10,999 bases of DNA from Asterionellopsis glacialis (lineage: Eukaryota; Bacillariophyta; Plagiogrammaphyceae; Rhaphoneidales; Asterionellopsidaceae). A model generated the notes under the pieces. That model did not search any database. It worked only from the letters and a program-made list of their open reading frames with translations, and had not been told where the DNA came from. A program made the position numbers and the translations under genes. This document shows, piece by piece, positions 1-7,968 of this stretch (its first letter is position 1; every line of letters starts with the position of its first letter). Location: the NCBI GenBank assembly GCA_014885115.2, contig WKLE02005655.1, positions 1-10,999 of the forward strand, in the 5' to 3' direction.

Positions 1-3
1 TAA

Positions 4-560
4 CATCACCCAACTCTCTTTTGCAATTGATGAAAGCATGAAGGGCAGTTGGTGACCTTCTACCATTTTCTTCACATTTTTTCACAGTTCTTCGTGGTTC
101 TTTTCCAAAGGCATCATGTGGGCCCTTGAAATTACCCACTACTGCAAGCCTGTGTATCAATTCAAGTTCAGCATGAGGTTCTTGAATGAATGCTACTATC
201 ACAAAATTCTGCCAACATCTATATTAGGTTGGGGCATTATCTGTCCCGATAATTACTATCTTCAATTCTACCCCAAGAACTTCACGAAAGTGTTTTTTAT
301 AATACTCTATTATTTTTTGTAGACAAGTGTGATGTATCACGTGGTCTGCCTTTTTTCCCTTAGTAAGTGTCTCCATAAAAAATTGATACACATGACAGTC
401 ACTCATTTTTATTTTTTCTGTCTTCCCCTTGTTCTCAACCTCATTTGACACATTTACATCTGCTGTTCTTCTATTTATTACACAAACAAAATTGTCCAAT
501 ACAGTGCAAGCATCAATTGAGGAATTCTTTGCCTCTATTGCTCTGAGATCAAAAGGTGGC
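4..560 (-). other. Catalytic-type core of the transposase relic
   Basis: Three blocks appear in the order expected for an RNase-H-fold transposase. Block 1, NFSATFDLRAIEAKNSSID, straddles the frame change at 551-554. Block 2, IIGTDNAPT, ends at 227 and is followed after the stop at 224-226 by YRCWQNF. Block 3, GNFKGPHDAFGKEPRRTVKK, lies near 80-125. Between blocks 1 and 2 is GKKADHVIHHTCLQKIIEYY. The stop at 224-226 sits where related proteins, as I remember them, have Gln (TDNxxTQY), so a CAA-to-TAA change would explain it. Candidate acidic catalytic residues are the Asp of FDLRA, the Asp of TDNAPT and an Asp or Glu in PHDAFGKE; this is inference. The frame stays open from 223 to the left edge, so the C-terminus lies outside the window. 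Confidence 0.65.
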
Positions 561-1499
561 AGAGAAGTTGCTCAAAATGAGCAACTCATTATTCTTCAAG
601 GTGTCTACGTCTAGTCTAAGTATCTGCCACATTCACATTATTTCAGCATAATGTGGAACACACTTTTTAATAGCATCCTTAAAACTTTCCAGAACATCTT
701 TTACTTGACGTATATTGCTAGTAAGTTCTCTTTGTTTGTTGTTATGTTTTCCCCTTTTTTCACCTTGATGTTCAGCATCCTCCCACTCAAACACCTCAAC
801 TTCTTCCTCATTTGCCAACAAAAAAGGATGATTGAAGATTGGTAACTTCTTTTCCAAACCACATTTTGGACGTTGTTCTACATTGGAATTGGAATGAGAA
901 CATTTGTACAGTATTAGTTTTGGATTGTTATCTTGTGTGGGTGTTTTTAGGTCTTGCTCTCCAATCAAACAACAACAAACAGCTTCACACAAGTCACCAG
1001 CTCTTGCTTTCTGCAGTACAGAAATAGTTTGATCATAATTCAATCCTGTTGTGGCAACATTGAATTGACTGATTGCTTCTTTTACTTCTGTTTTTTTTTA
1101 ATACGACAACATGAATGCCATGCAATTATTAACGGAACTGGTTTTTTCATCTACACATGATTGGGGATGGGGATTTGTGACTGAAGGACACAGATTGGTT
1201 CTAAATATGATGAATCCAATTGTTCTGTCTGGATTGTTCTGTTGGAAATTGGAATGCTGTTTGGATTGGAGGAACAATGCATATTGATTTGCCTGCCCAA
1301 CAACCAACTACGTCCAATGTTCTAATTTCTCTATAGCATTCATATATGGATTCTTGACAAGCTTCTCTTTTCTAGAGTTAGTGTCTAGTCTTGAATACTC
1401 ATCTGAGCAACAGAATTCTAGGACAAATGGACAAGCCTTGTCACAGATGATGTCCTTCCTTGTTTTTTGTTTGTAGTCAGCCAATGACTTAGATTCAAC

Positions 1500-1583
1500 A
1501 ATCAACTTGTTAGATATTTGTTTTGCCTTGGCAATAGTGTGCTGATTAATACCTAACTGTTTGCTAAGATCATAACAAGACAA
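1500..1583 (-). other. Helix-turn-helix segment inside the transposase relic
   Basis: The minus-strand peptide around YDLSKQLGINQHTIAKAK has the spacing and residue types of a classic helix-turn-helix: a small-residue first helix, a Gly-Ile-Asn turn, then a recognition helix starting His-Thr-Ile. It lies directly after the frame change at 1589-1597 and before the Cys-rich FCCSDEYSRLDTN block. In transposases such a module commonly binds the element ends. The call rests on pattern only. Confidence 0.5.
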
Positions 1584-2349
1584 TTCTTTTATTTGTCAAT
1601 ATCATCTTTGAGATGCAATAAATATTGACAATCATCAAATATTTTTAGTGACATAATTTTTTGTAAAACAACTGCTGCAGGGGATACATCTCTTCTGGCA
1701 ATAATGTTCAAGTGAGTAATTAAGTCACTTGCATCATTACTGTAAGTCTTATCACTAAGTCATTTGGTACAAGCAGTATCATGATGTTTCCACCACACAT
1801 GATAATCTTCCTTACCTCCCCTGTCCATCTTCCACAGATGGAGGGTTTCAAGTACCAAAGAAATAGCATTCCAACAATAAATCTTTGTGGTTGTGATAAT
1901 TAATGGTGTAACCATCTATGGAACTAATTCGTTAGCAGGGATAGTGTGTGGGTCTTCTAAGAAATATGTGAATGGTTTATCTTTTTTATCATGTAGGTAT
2001 TTGATCTCTTCTAGGAGATCTGAAACCATCAATTTACAATGGATGTCTTCTGTGTCCACTTTTTCATCATCTAAATTTTCATGTAAAAATGAAAGAAGTT
2101 TTTGTAGAAGTGGTGCAAGTGGTGTATTATTCTCTATGATGATGAGGTTATTATCTTCTACATTCATAGTTTGTTCAATGATTAAGGGAGAAGAACTGAT
2201 AGAAGGACCACCAACATCTGGTAGAGAGGAAGGGTGTTCCTCATTTATTGCTGGTTCAGGATGAAATGCTGTTCCTGTGAGAGCTCCTAGTTTAGAAATG
2301 ATGAGATTGGTTTTTTCATACAGATCTTTTTTAAGTTCAAGTCTATTAT

Positions 2350-2460
2350 CTTCATTTTGATGTCACCATGGTTGCTCACATTTACTATCTCTACCTTTTC
2401 CCCTTTTCTCTGTTGACTGAACAATCAACTTCTTGTAGAACCGAGAGCAGTTATTACATT
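2350..2460 (-). other. Possible zinc-binding segment of the transposase relic
   Basis: In the minus-strand frame starting at 2458 the peptide reads CNNCSRFYKKLIVQS, followed 22 residues after the second Cys by KCEQPW, the stop at 2363-2365, then HQ. This gives C-x2-C-x22-C-x5-H if the stop is counted as one residue. A further Cys occurs upstream in KNCKQWNTQKW (near 2560-2590). The spacing is compatible with an N-terminal zinc finger but matches no family I can name. The stop is a TGA next to a TGG, so a Trp codon may have been lost. Confidence 0.35.
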
Positions 2461-2864
2461 GCACTAACTTTGGGAATCAAAAGTTCAAACAGGAAGCAAA
2501 TTTGGAACTCCTCTGAAACAAGCTTATTTTAGCTGCTGTTGTCACCTCCTTTCTATATCCATTTCTGCGTGTTCCATTGTTTGCAGTTTTTCATTGCTAA
2601 ATATACTAATTGATTGTTGAGTTTGATGGTAATCTTTTTTTTAAGTTGAATATATTCAAAGTTCAGTCATGATTGGTTCATTGTTAGTAATATAAGTTCC
2701 AACATTGTCCAGGGAAGACGGAGGAGATTATTCAGGAACTTCTACCATTGGTAAAGCATCATTGTTTATAGAAAAAAATGATGCAAAATTATTGTTGGTT
2801 AAATAATTAGGTTAAAAAAACTTAATCTATGAAACAGTGTCATGAAACTAAAGCCTGACATCAT

Positions 2865-2972
2865 CCTGTCAGACACTTTTTTCTGACATCACTGCCTAAA
2901 GTTCTGGAAGATAAAACAAAACAAATTAAATTACATTGAGGTTGATTGTTATAATATGTCATAATCTTGAAC
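2865..2972. promoter_or_regulatory. Divergent intergenic region between the two main element genes
   Basis: About 108 bp separate the putative minus-strand ATG (2862-2864) from the plus-strand ATG at 2973-2975, so promoters for both genes should lie here or overlap the 5' ends. The stretch is AT-rich (for example a long A/T run at 2910-2935). The word CTGACATCA occurs at 2855-2863 and again at 2883-2891. The first copy forms a 6-bp inverted repeat, CTGACA (2855-2860) with TGTCAG (2867-2872), around a 6-nt loop that contains most of the tandem ATG codons. No convincing TATA box is seen. Confidence 0.35.
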
Positions 2973-3648
2973 ATGAATGGCAACAATCTTCAAGAGGAGT
3001 CCGGCAGGTACACCCATTTTGTTCCTGACTATAATTTTGATGGAGACAAAGATGCAGTCATCATGAGGTTGACACGGAAAGAGTTAGCTGACCAAATCAA
3101 CAGGAACAAGCAAGCAGTGTAATGCATAACAGAGTACACAGCTAAGCTATACTCATGTGACCTGGGACTTAAGTCAGAAGACTGGAAAAAGAAATACAAG
3201 AAGGAAGAGAGAGAGTTAAAAGATGTCAAGGTAGAATCCACCAGCATGATGGCCTTCTAGTTGTGCTGTGGGTCTTCCATGAGCAATTTCATGAAAGACA
3301 TGAACAAGTTGGTTGCATGGTTCAATGAAGAATTGCCACCTATTATAGGAAAAGATGTTCTTGTGAGGAGAAGATGGTGTACTTTACAACTTCCCTGAAT
3401 TCGTTGACATGGAGAAAGCCATGGCACAAAATGAGGAACTGCATACAAAAGAGAAAAGAGCCACCACAAAAGCAAAAACAGGGGAGGACAATGATGACTC
3501 CACCACAGTGGGAGAGGAGGGGAACAGCAAGGATGACAATGACTCACAACTCCTAGATGGTGATAATATGCAACAGGAAGAAGCTTTACCAATGCCAGCA
3601 ACAGCAGACTTCAGGAAACTACTTCAGAGTCAATTGGAGCAGAAGTGA
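2973..3648 (+). pseudogene. Accessory gene of the element, unknown function, broken
   Basis: The ATG at 2973 opens a frame beginning MNGNNLQEESGRYTHFVPD, then FDGDKDAVIMRLTRKEL. It is interrupted by TAA at 3120-3122 and TAG at 3258-3260, with clear protein-like sequence after each (EDWKKKYKKEERELKD, then NFMKDMNKLVAWFNEELPP). A one-base frame change lies between about 3360 and 3376. The rest, DGVLYNFPEFVDMEKAMAQ onwards, runs in the next frame to TGA at 3646-3648. Intact length would be about 225 residues. The N-terminal half is mixed charged and probably helical. The C-terminal 80 residues are hydrophilic and acidic (GEDNDDSTTVGEEGNSKDDN), probably disordered. There is no membrane segment or signal peptide, and I do not recognise a family. 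Its divergent position next to the transposase suggests an accessory transposition or DNA-binding role; that is inference. Confidence 0.6.
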
Positions 3649-3651
3649 AAA

Positions 3652-3745
3652 AATAAAAAGTGTGGCTGCAAGCTACAGAACAATCCATCAGTGTTCTGAC
3701 ACCTATGACGTGTAAATTGTACACAAAAATTGATAGTAAAATAAA
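3652..3745 (+). terminator. Likely 3' end and poly(A) signals of the accessory gene
   Basis: AATAAA occurs at 3652-3657, four bases after the stop of the accessory gene, and again at 3740-3745 in an A/T-rich stretch. Either could serve as a polyadenylation signal. The second lies just before the next open stretch begins (3751), so it would separate the two plus-strand genes. AATAAA-like words are common in AT-rich DNA, hence modest confidence. Confidence 0.3.
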
Positions 3746-3750
3746 ATTAG

Positions 3751-4239
3751 TTTGTTAGTTTTTCAAGTTGTTTCGGTGTTTACTGTCCAACTGTCTGCTT
3801 ATGTCCAATTTACCCCCTGTATGAAAAGATATGCTTTCAGGGGACTTCTGCATTTTGCTTAGCATGGGGGTCAAATGCACAGAAAAATGTGAGTCCCCTG
3901 AAAATAAATGCCTGGATGACTTCCCCCAAGCAAGTCAACACTGCTGTTGATCGACTTGTCATCATCTCCATGATCCTCCACTTGGTCCTTCATGGTATGC
4001 TCAAGAAGGATGAAGTACCTAAGTACAGATTGGGACTCAGGAAACTGAGAGATTTGTTATGCAAGACAAAAATAAGTTACCTGTCATATACAGAACTGGC
4101 ACGTCATGGAGGTGTGGAAGACGGATGAAATGTACATTCTGTATAGGATGGTAATGTTAAGGCAGATACAAAATATAAGGGGACAGGTCGACATTTAGAA
4201 ATAGTTAATGTTAATTTAGTTGTTGATTGCTATTTGTGA
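3751..4239 (+). pseudogene. Third open stretch of the element, unknown product
   Basis: One frame is open from 3751 to TGA at 4126-4128 (125 codons) and stays protein-like after it, with a second in-frame stop TAG at 4144-4146, until TGA at 4237-4239. The most convincing part, about 3930-4110, reads KQVNTAVDRLVIISMILHLV, then HGMLKKDEVPKYRLGLRKLR and SYLSYTELARHGG. That is a hydrophobic helix followed by a basic, helical segment. Downstream, KADTKYKGTGRHLEIVNVN also looks coding. The start is unknown: the first ATG in the convincing part is at 3919, and residues upstream (CFQGTSAF) could be non-coding. It could be a separate accessory gene, or a downstream exon of the preceding one. It is not recognised. 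Confidence 0.35.
3838..3900. repeat. 63-nt imperfect hairpin with a perfect 9-bp outer stem
   Basis: CAGGGGACT (3838-3846) is the exact reverse complement of AGTCCCCTG (3892-3900). Inside, TGCATTT (3849-3855) pairs with AAATGCA (3873-3879), extended imperfectly by TTC with GAA. The apical loop holds TTAGCATGGGGGTC. The unit sits in the upstream part of the third open stretch. It may be a small foldback insertion, a transcript-end hairpin or a protein-binding site. No flanking target duplication is evident. Confidence 0.5.
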
Positions 4240-4365
4240 CATTCGTTGTTGTAATTGTGTTTTCGGGGTTATTGAGCATCTCTAGAGAATACTGTACCAA
4301 AAATACAGGTCTTCTTAGAGAAGTTCCGTACTACTACCAAAAAATCCAAAAATCTTGACTAAGGG
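4240..4365. other. Probable right boundary zone of the DNA transposon
   Basis: CpG content and base texture change here from the CpG-poor element to the CpG-rich flank. Two short palindromic words stand close together: TCTCTAGAGA (4279-4288, perfect 10-bp palindrome) and CTTCT-TAG-AGAAG (4311-4323). They share the core TAGAGA and could be subterminal repeats. No terminal inverted repeat can be confirmed because the other end of the element is outside the window. Confidence 0.3.
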
Positions 4366-4680
4366 TAATGAAATATAACCCCAACCCCAGTCAAAAAGCC
4401 TACTTTTCATACGTGGTAGGTATTAAAAGTTGGAGACTTATGTCGGGTGGTTTTGGCAAAACTCACGTCAAGGTATATAAACGAGTTTTCCCTCGTCGGG
4501 CCATGTGCTCCTTCAGACGTTTCAGTACCATGCCTCCCCCCTCCTCCTAAACTATTACTAGGACCCTACATCGAAAACAAGGAAGAGATTAGATTATCAG
4601 CATCACAAGAGTTCCAAAAACACCAATGCTGAAACACGAGCTTGAAGAAAAATAATTACTACTATGATGGTATCAAAACC
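4366..4680 (+). mobile_element. Probable decayed Ty1/copia-type LTR fragment with primer binding site
   Basis: A TATA box (TATATAA, 4474-4480) is followed about 190 bp later by TGGTATCAAAACC at 4668-4680. This matches the common copia primer binding site TGGTATCAGAGCC, complementary to the 3' end of initiator tRNA-Met, at 11 of 13 positions. Both differences are G-to-A. The spacing fits an R/U5 region between LTR promoter and primer binding site. Against the call: the base pair just before the site is not the usual CA end, no clear TG start is identified, no second LTR is seen, and no gag or pol reading frame follows. Confidence 0.4.
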
Positions 4681-5027
4681 AGCAGCACTCCCCTGCAATA
4701 GACAACAATCAATCAGTGACACAGCGTAGGAATAACAGGAAAACCAGGGAACTAAACTAGGATAGCAGACTGGTTTGCTAGTCCCGGAATAATTTCAAGA
4801 AAAGGGCAGCTGCTTTAGATAACAGTCAAAATATCATTGAAAGATATCCAATCTTTTTTATGGCATTGAATTATTTGGTTGTTTGGTTTAAATTGGTAGA
4901 TTGTTGAGTTTTCGTGGGTGGGTCCAAAATCTTAGCTTGTGTATACTCTATTCAATTGTCGGGTTGGATCCTAAACTTCAAGTTACAATTCGTATTAAAT
5001 CATAAACTTTTACAATCAGCTTTATTC
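4681..5027. other. Gene-free stretch after the LTR-like fragment
   Basis: No open frame of note occurs on either strand. If the LTR call is right, this would be decayed leader/gag DNA, but frequent stops prevent any gag assignment. The stretch is A/T-rich with moderate CpG and contains a few T-rich runs (4855-4860). I see no RNA gene here. Confidence 0.4.
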
Positions 5028-5160
5028 CTAACAAGGATTCGTCTGCAAAGTATCAAAGAACTTGGTTAGTGTGAGTGCGCGTGAATAGGTAGAGTGTGAA
5101 GAACATATATCAAAGATCAAAGTATTCGCTGTGCTTCTAATGTGTCCAGCAGCTCCTTTT

Positions 5161-5388
5161 TCAGATTTTTGCATTACATGTTGATGTAAGTTTCGATATT
5201 CCCACTTCAATATTGTACTTGCATGGTAAAAGATGCACAGATTCATATCGTGCACTTTGTTTTCCAAAGTGAGCTAAAGTAGCTGAAGAGTTTCCTCTTG
5301 AAAGTGCGGTAGCATGGGCTGTGGCTTTTTGATACGATTTCTCCAAAAATCTAAAATAATATATTTGATCAGAGCTGGGAGAAAACAC
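5161..5388 (-). pseudogene. Weak possible coding remnant, unknown
   Basis: A minus-strand frame is open from about 5388 to TGA at 5161-5163. It has a protein-like central part reading FLEKSYQKATAHATALSRGN, then SSATLAHFGKQSARYESVHL. A TATTTTAG just before the Phe codon (about 5349-5356) resembles a splice acceptor, so this could be a terminal exon. A second overlapping minus frame (5028-5267) is open too, which weakens the case because both cannot be coding. No domain is recognised, and there is no start context or neighbouring exon that I can support. Confidence 0.2.
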
Positions 5389-5399
5389 CCCAATATACT

Positions 5400-7872
5400 A
5401 CAAGTTTGTTTTTGACTAATGTGCACTCATCGGTTAGATTTTTTAACCTTGGGCTCTGACAAATGGAACAAAGTCAATGCGTAGTGTTCAGTTTTCTAGA
5501 ATACTGCTTTCACGAATGTGGGTTCAGTTATTGATGCCCGAAACCATACGTTTTTCGATACCCCTAGTTGCGTTTATAGGGGATGGTACAGTACCGAATG
5601 AGGGGTCTGATTTTATCATTGAACGAATCTTTGACAAGAAAATTCATTGGTTGGCAGTTGGCGAACACGGATCTTTTTGGAAACATGGATCTTTTGGTAC
5701 GATTACACTACTACTTACTTGTGGTACGTTTTGTTGTCCCACTTAAATTTCTCTATCTGGTACGACAGCTTCGTTGTAGTGAGTTCATTGGATAATTCTG
5801 TGTGCGCTGGGTAATTCTTTTTAAGATTACGGAAAAAAGAACGATCGTCGTTCCGACAAAGATACGGAAGATATCATAATATTCGGTTTCCCGTCTAATC
5901 ACACTTTCCTAGAAGATATTGAGGTATCGCTGTTTTTCATATATGTCCTTAAATGTAATCTCTCTACTGGGGACCAGAACTTAAGATAGGATTCTAGAGT
6001 GGGACACCTCTACGTCAGAGCATCGTTAAGAGGTCGATTACGTAATATGTGGAATGATTAAATCCTTCCGCCTACGACTACAACTATCCAGTTCAAAGAA
6101 AGAACATTCTCAAAAAGATATGGAAGATACCCTTCGCTTTAGCTCTACTGAAAAATCTTGAGATCTTGTGTCTCGCGTCCATCCACTGACGTTCTCGGAG
6201 CGAGATCTTGTGGTATCTTTACATCACAGAATGCTTTCGTAATTAAGTTGACCTCTGTCTCATTGTATCTGAACCTATACGTCATACTATATTATTTAGT
6301 GAACTTATTCACGTGTTTAATTGTTTACGTCGGAACTAGTATGTTTCTGAGAAAGGGGTGGGAACAGCAGAAGTACCGGTACGTTACAAACCTCTGGTAG
6401 TCTACATGATTTAGTGTGTCAGACTAATTGGTACAGAGACGGCCATAATAAAAAAGGATGAGGTAAGACAAACACCACCTACTCTATTACCAGGTCAGAT
6501 TTCTTCCAAGAATGGTAAATTTGATAAATAGCATTTGCCACGTCAGAAACTGTTACAGACACCAACTCACATTAGGTCCGAATATAAAAGTATCCTACGA
6601 CTCTGAATTTAGTAACTGGTAATCTATGATTGACCCTTTGCGTTATGTCAAAAAGATACAGGTCAGATGCTAGTCATCCTTTGTAGCTACTTTTGACCTA
6701 ACATTCGTGTCCAAAACGAAAGTTTCCGTAGAATAATATGTGCACAAGATAGAAAAGGAACAGGAGATGTAAAAAATTCGCTTAATAAAAACTATCTGGT
6801 ATTGAAGGTAACACGGATGGCTTTCCATACTGAATAATAAAAAAGGTACATAAGATTCTCAATGAATAACAAGATACAGATCTTTAGAAAGACACCACAG
6901 GGCATAATCCGGTAATGGAGAACAAGATCCATATACTGTAGGGAAAAAAAGCTCTGCTTTAACATGCATGCACCACGATAAAATACTTGCAATGAAACGT
7001 TGAGTAAACAAATGGTCGTTCTCACGAAAACTTCAACAATCATGCGTGTTTTAACGGTCATCTTGAATACAGCGGTCATCTTGTGATGCGTAATTATTTA
7101 GTAGAGCGTACAAGTTTATTTTTGTCTTAAATAAACATTCGTGAATGATGGGGGAAAATTGTTCTTACACGTCATCCTGATAATTTATTTGGTCTTCTCC
7201 GGGACTGAGAACTATAAGTGCTTGACACTGGTGTGATATATGTGAACTAATCGTGATAAGGTCATTCTTATTGATACTGCTCGGAAAAGCTGAACCGAGA
7301 ATAAAATGATCTTTCCGGTACTTTGATCCACCTTACATATTTCCTACCACAGGTGGAATTCCACTGGCTGGAATGGATGAGAACAAACCAGAACAGGCCA
7401 ATAACAAAAGAGCTGCGTTGCCCCAGATGACGTAAGCTATGAAAAGCATTCTATGGTACATGCAGGAACATGCATTGATAATTAAACATGAGATCGCGTA
7501 AGATCATACGGTATCATAGGTACGCACTCGTGCGAATGTGCTCATTTAGACTTTTAGCATTTTTTGCAAGAAAACTTGTGCACCAATCCCTTTGTACTTG
7601 TAGGTCATAGAGGACCCTAGGACCTAGATATATTATTTTGGTGTACCAGGTACATTTTTTGCATGATGTGTGTATGGGGGAAAGGGTTCGATACGTGTGA
7701 GATAGATACTAGATACGGTATGTAGCAGTGTGTAAAATTTTCCTATTTCGTGAACTTTTTGTGCTATTCCTGCTTTTGACCTCAGGTTACATGTGTGTCC
7801 TATACTTGTCCTAGCAACACTGAATACATTGGTTTGTACGACCAAAGTCCTCAGGGATTGATGGTATTCCAC
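5400..7872. other. Long CpG-rich intergenic stretch with no supportable gene
   Basis: About 2.5 kb without a convincing frame on either strand. The open stretches present (5477-5746 plus, 6792-7079 minus, 7633-8028 minus) have coincidental-looking compositions rich in Cys, Phe, Ser or hydrophobics, and no motifs. Small structures noted are a perfect 12-bp palindrome GTGGAATTCCAC at 7353-7364, an 11-bp direct repeat CGGTCATCTTG at 7055-7065 and 7073-7083, and one GTACCAGGTAC near-palindrome at 7643-7653. CpG is frequent (about 45 in 5461-6460 by hand count). No tRNA or rRNA is visible. Confidence 0.5.
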
Positions 7873-7956
7873 GGAAAAGAAGGATAGTGAAAGAGCGCCT
7901 GGAAAGTTCTCACGATAACCGGAAAAGAAAGAGAGTGAAAGAGCGGCTGGAAACTT
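7873..7956. repeat. Imperfect tandem duplication, 48-bp period
   Basis: GGAAAAGAAGGATAGTGAAA at 7873 recurs as GGAAAAGAAAGAGAGTGAAA at 7921. The similarity continues through AGAGCG(C/G)CTGGAAA(G/C)TT. Roughly 32 of the first 36 bases agree, then the copies diverge. The unit lies about 300 bp past the stop codon of the intact minus-strand gene. It probably arose by simple slippage or local duplication. Confidence 0.7.
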
Positions 7957-7968
7957 GAGAGAAAGGTA

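Larger units (their letters stand above)
1..2864 (-). pseudogene. Relic of a very large DDE/D-type transposase-like protein
   Basis: Reading the minus strand from about 2864 leftwards gives one continuous protein-like trace of more than 900 codons. It is interrupted by in-frame stops at 2728-2730 (TAA), 2553-2555 (TAG), 2529-2531 (TAA), 2363-2365 (TGA), 1916-1918 (TAG), 1760-1762 (TGA), 1308-1310 (TAG), 1098-1100 (TAA), 633-635 (TGA) and 224-226 (TAA). The frame changes near 2800-2820, 2655-2670, 2465-2485, 1589-1597 and 551-554. The longest open pieces are 2362-1919, 1915-1763, 1759-1592, 1595-1311, 1307-1101, 1097-636 and 550-227. Order of parts: a Cys-containing N-terminal region, an acidic linker, a Trp/His-rich stretch near 1780-1830, a helix-turn-helix near 1500-1583, an FCCSDEYSRLDTN block near 1370-1420, a charged spacer, then the catalytic-type core. 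The start (ATG 2862-2864 or 2859-2861) is tentative because the frame changes just after it. Family assignment is from recalled motif style, not a search. Confidence 0.72.
1..4265. mobile_element. Large degenerate multi-gene DNA transposon, left end beyond the window
   Basis: The segment is grouped as one element for three reasons. It carries a broken transposase-like gene on the minus strand. It carries one clear and one likely broken gene on the plus strand, diverging from it. It has very low CpG content throughout (about eight CpG in the first 1.1 kb by hand count), whereas CpG becomes frequent after about 4265. The left terminus lies outside the window because the transposase frame is still open at position 4. 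The right terminus is uncertain; candidates lie between the last plausible codon of the third gene (4239) and the CpG-rich flank (about 4360). No terminal inverted repeat pair can be shown with one end missing. All genes carry stops or frameshifts, so this copy is not autonomous. A domesticated gene cluster that later decayed is an alternative reading. Confidence 0.65.

Noticed and set aside
651..1160. Overlapping plus-strand frames
   Set aside because: They are shadows opposite the minus-strand transposase piece 636-1097, with Phe/Leu-rich chance composition.
1887..2264. Plus-strand open frame of 125 codons
   Set aside because: It is antisense to the well-supported minus-strand relic, Ser-rich and without motifs. 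The minus frame here (FLHENLDDEKVDTEDIHCKL) is the coding one.
224..2730. A variant genetic code or selenocysteine (TGA read as an amino acid) explaining the interrupted transposase frame
   Set aside because: All three stop codons interrupt the frame and several one-base frame changes occur as well. Decay explains both; recoding of one codon does not.
3029..3601. Minus-strand frames opposite the accessory gene
   Set aside because: Pro/Leu/His-rich translations are the expected reverse of the charged plus-strand coding sequence, and they carry no motifs.
5477..5746. Plus-strand frame with GDGTVPNEGSDF, considered as an enzyme fragment
   Set aside because: The stretch is isolated, with no recognisable flanking motifs and stops on both sides. 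It is indistinguishable from chance.
6792..7079. Minus-strand frame of 95 codons with hydrophobic stretches, considered as a membrane protein or reverse-transcriptase remnant
   Set aside because: It has no catalytic motif such as a YxDD box, no consistent helix pattern and no homologous feel. It probably arises by chance in AT-rich DNA.
7353..7364. Perfect 12-bp palindrome GTGGAATTCCAC as a regulatory site
   Set aside because: A single occurrence, centred on a restriction-type word, far from any supported gene. It may well be chance.
7670..7720. tRNA B-box-like GGTTCGATA at 7685-7693
   Set aside because: The B box is incomplete, and no A box or acceptor/anticodon stems can be folded around it.
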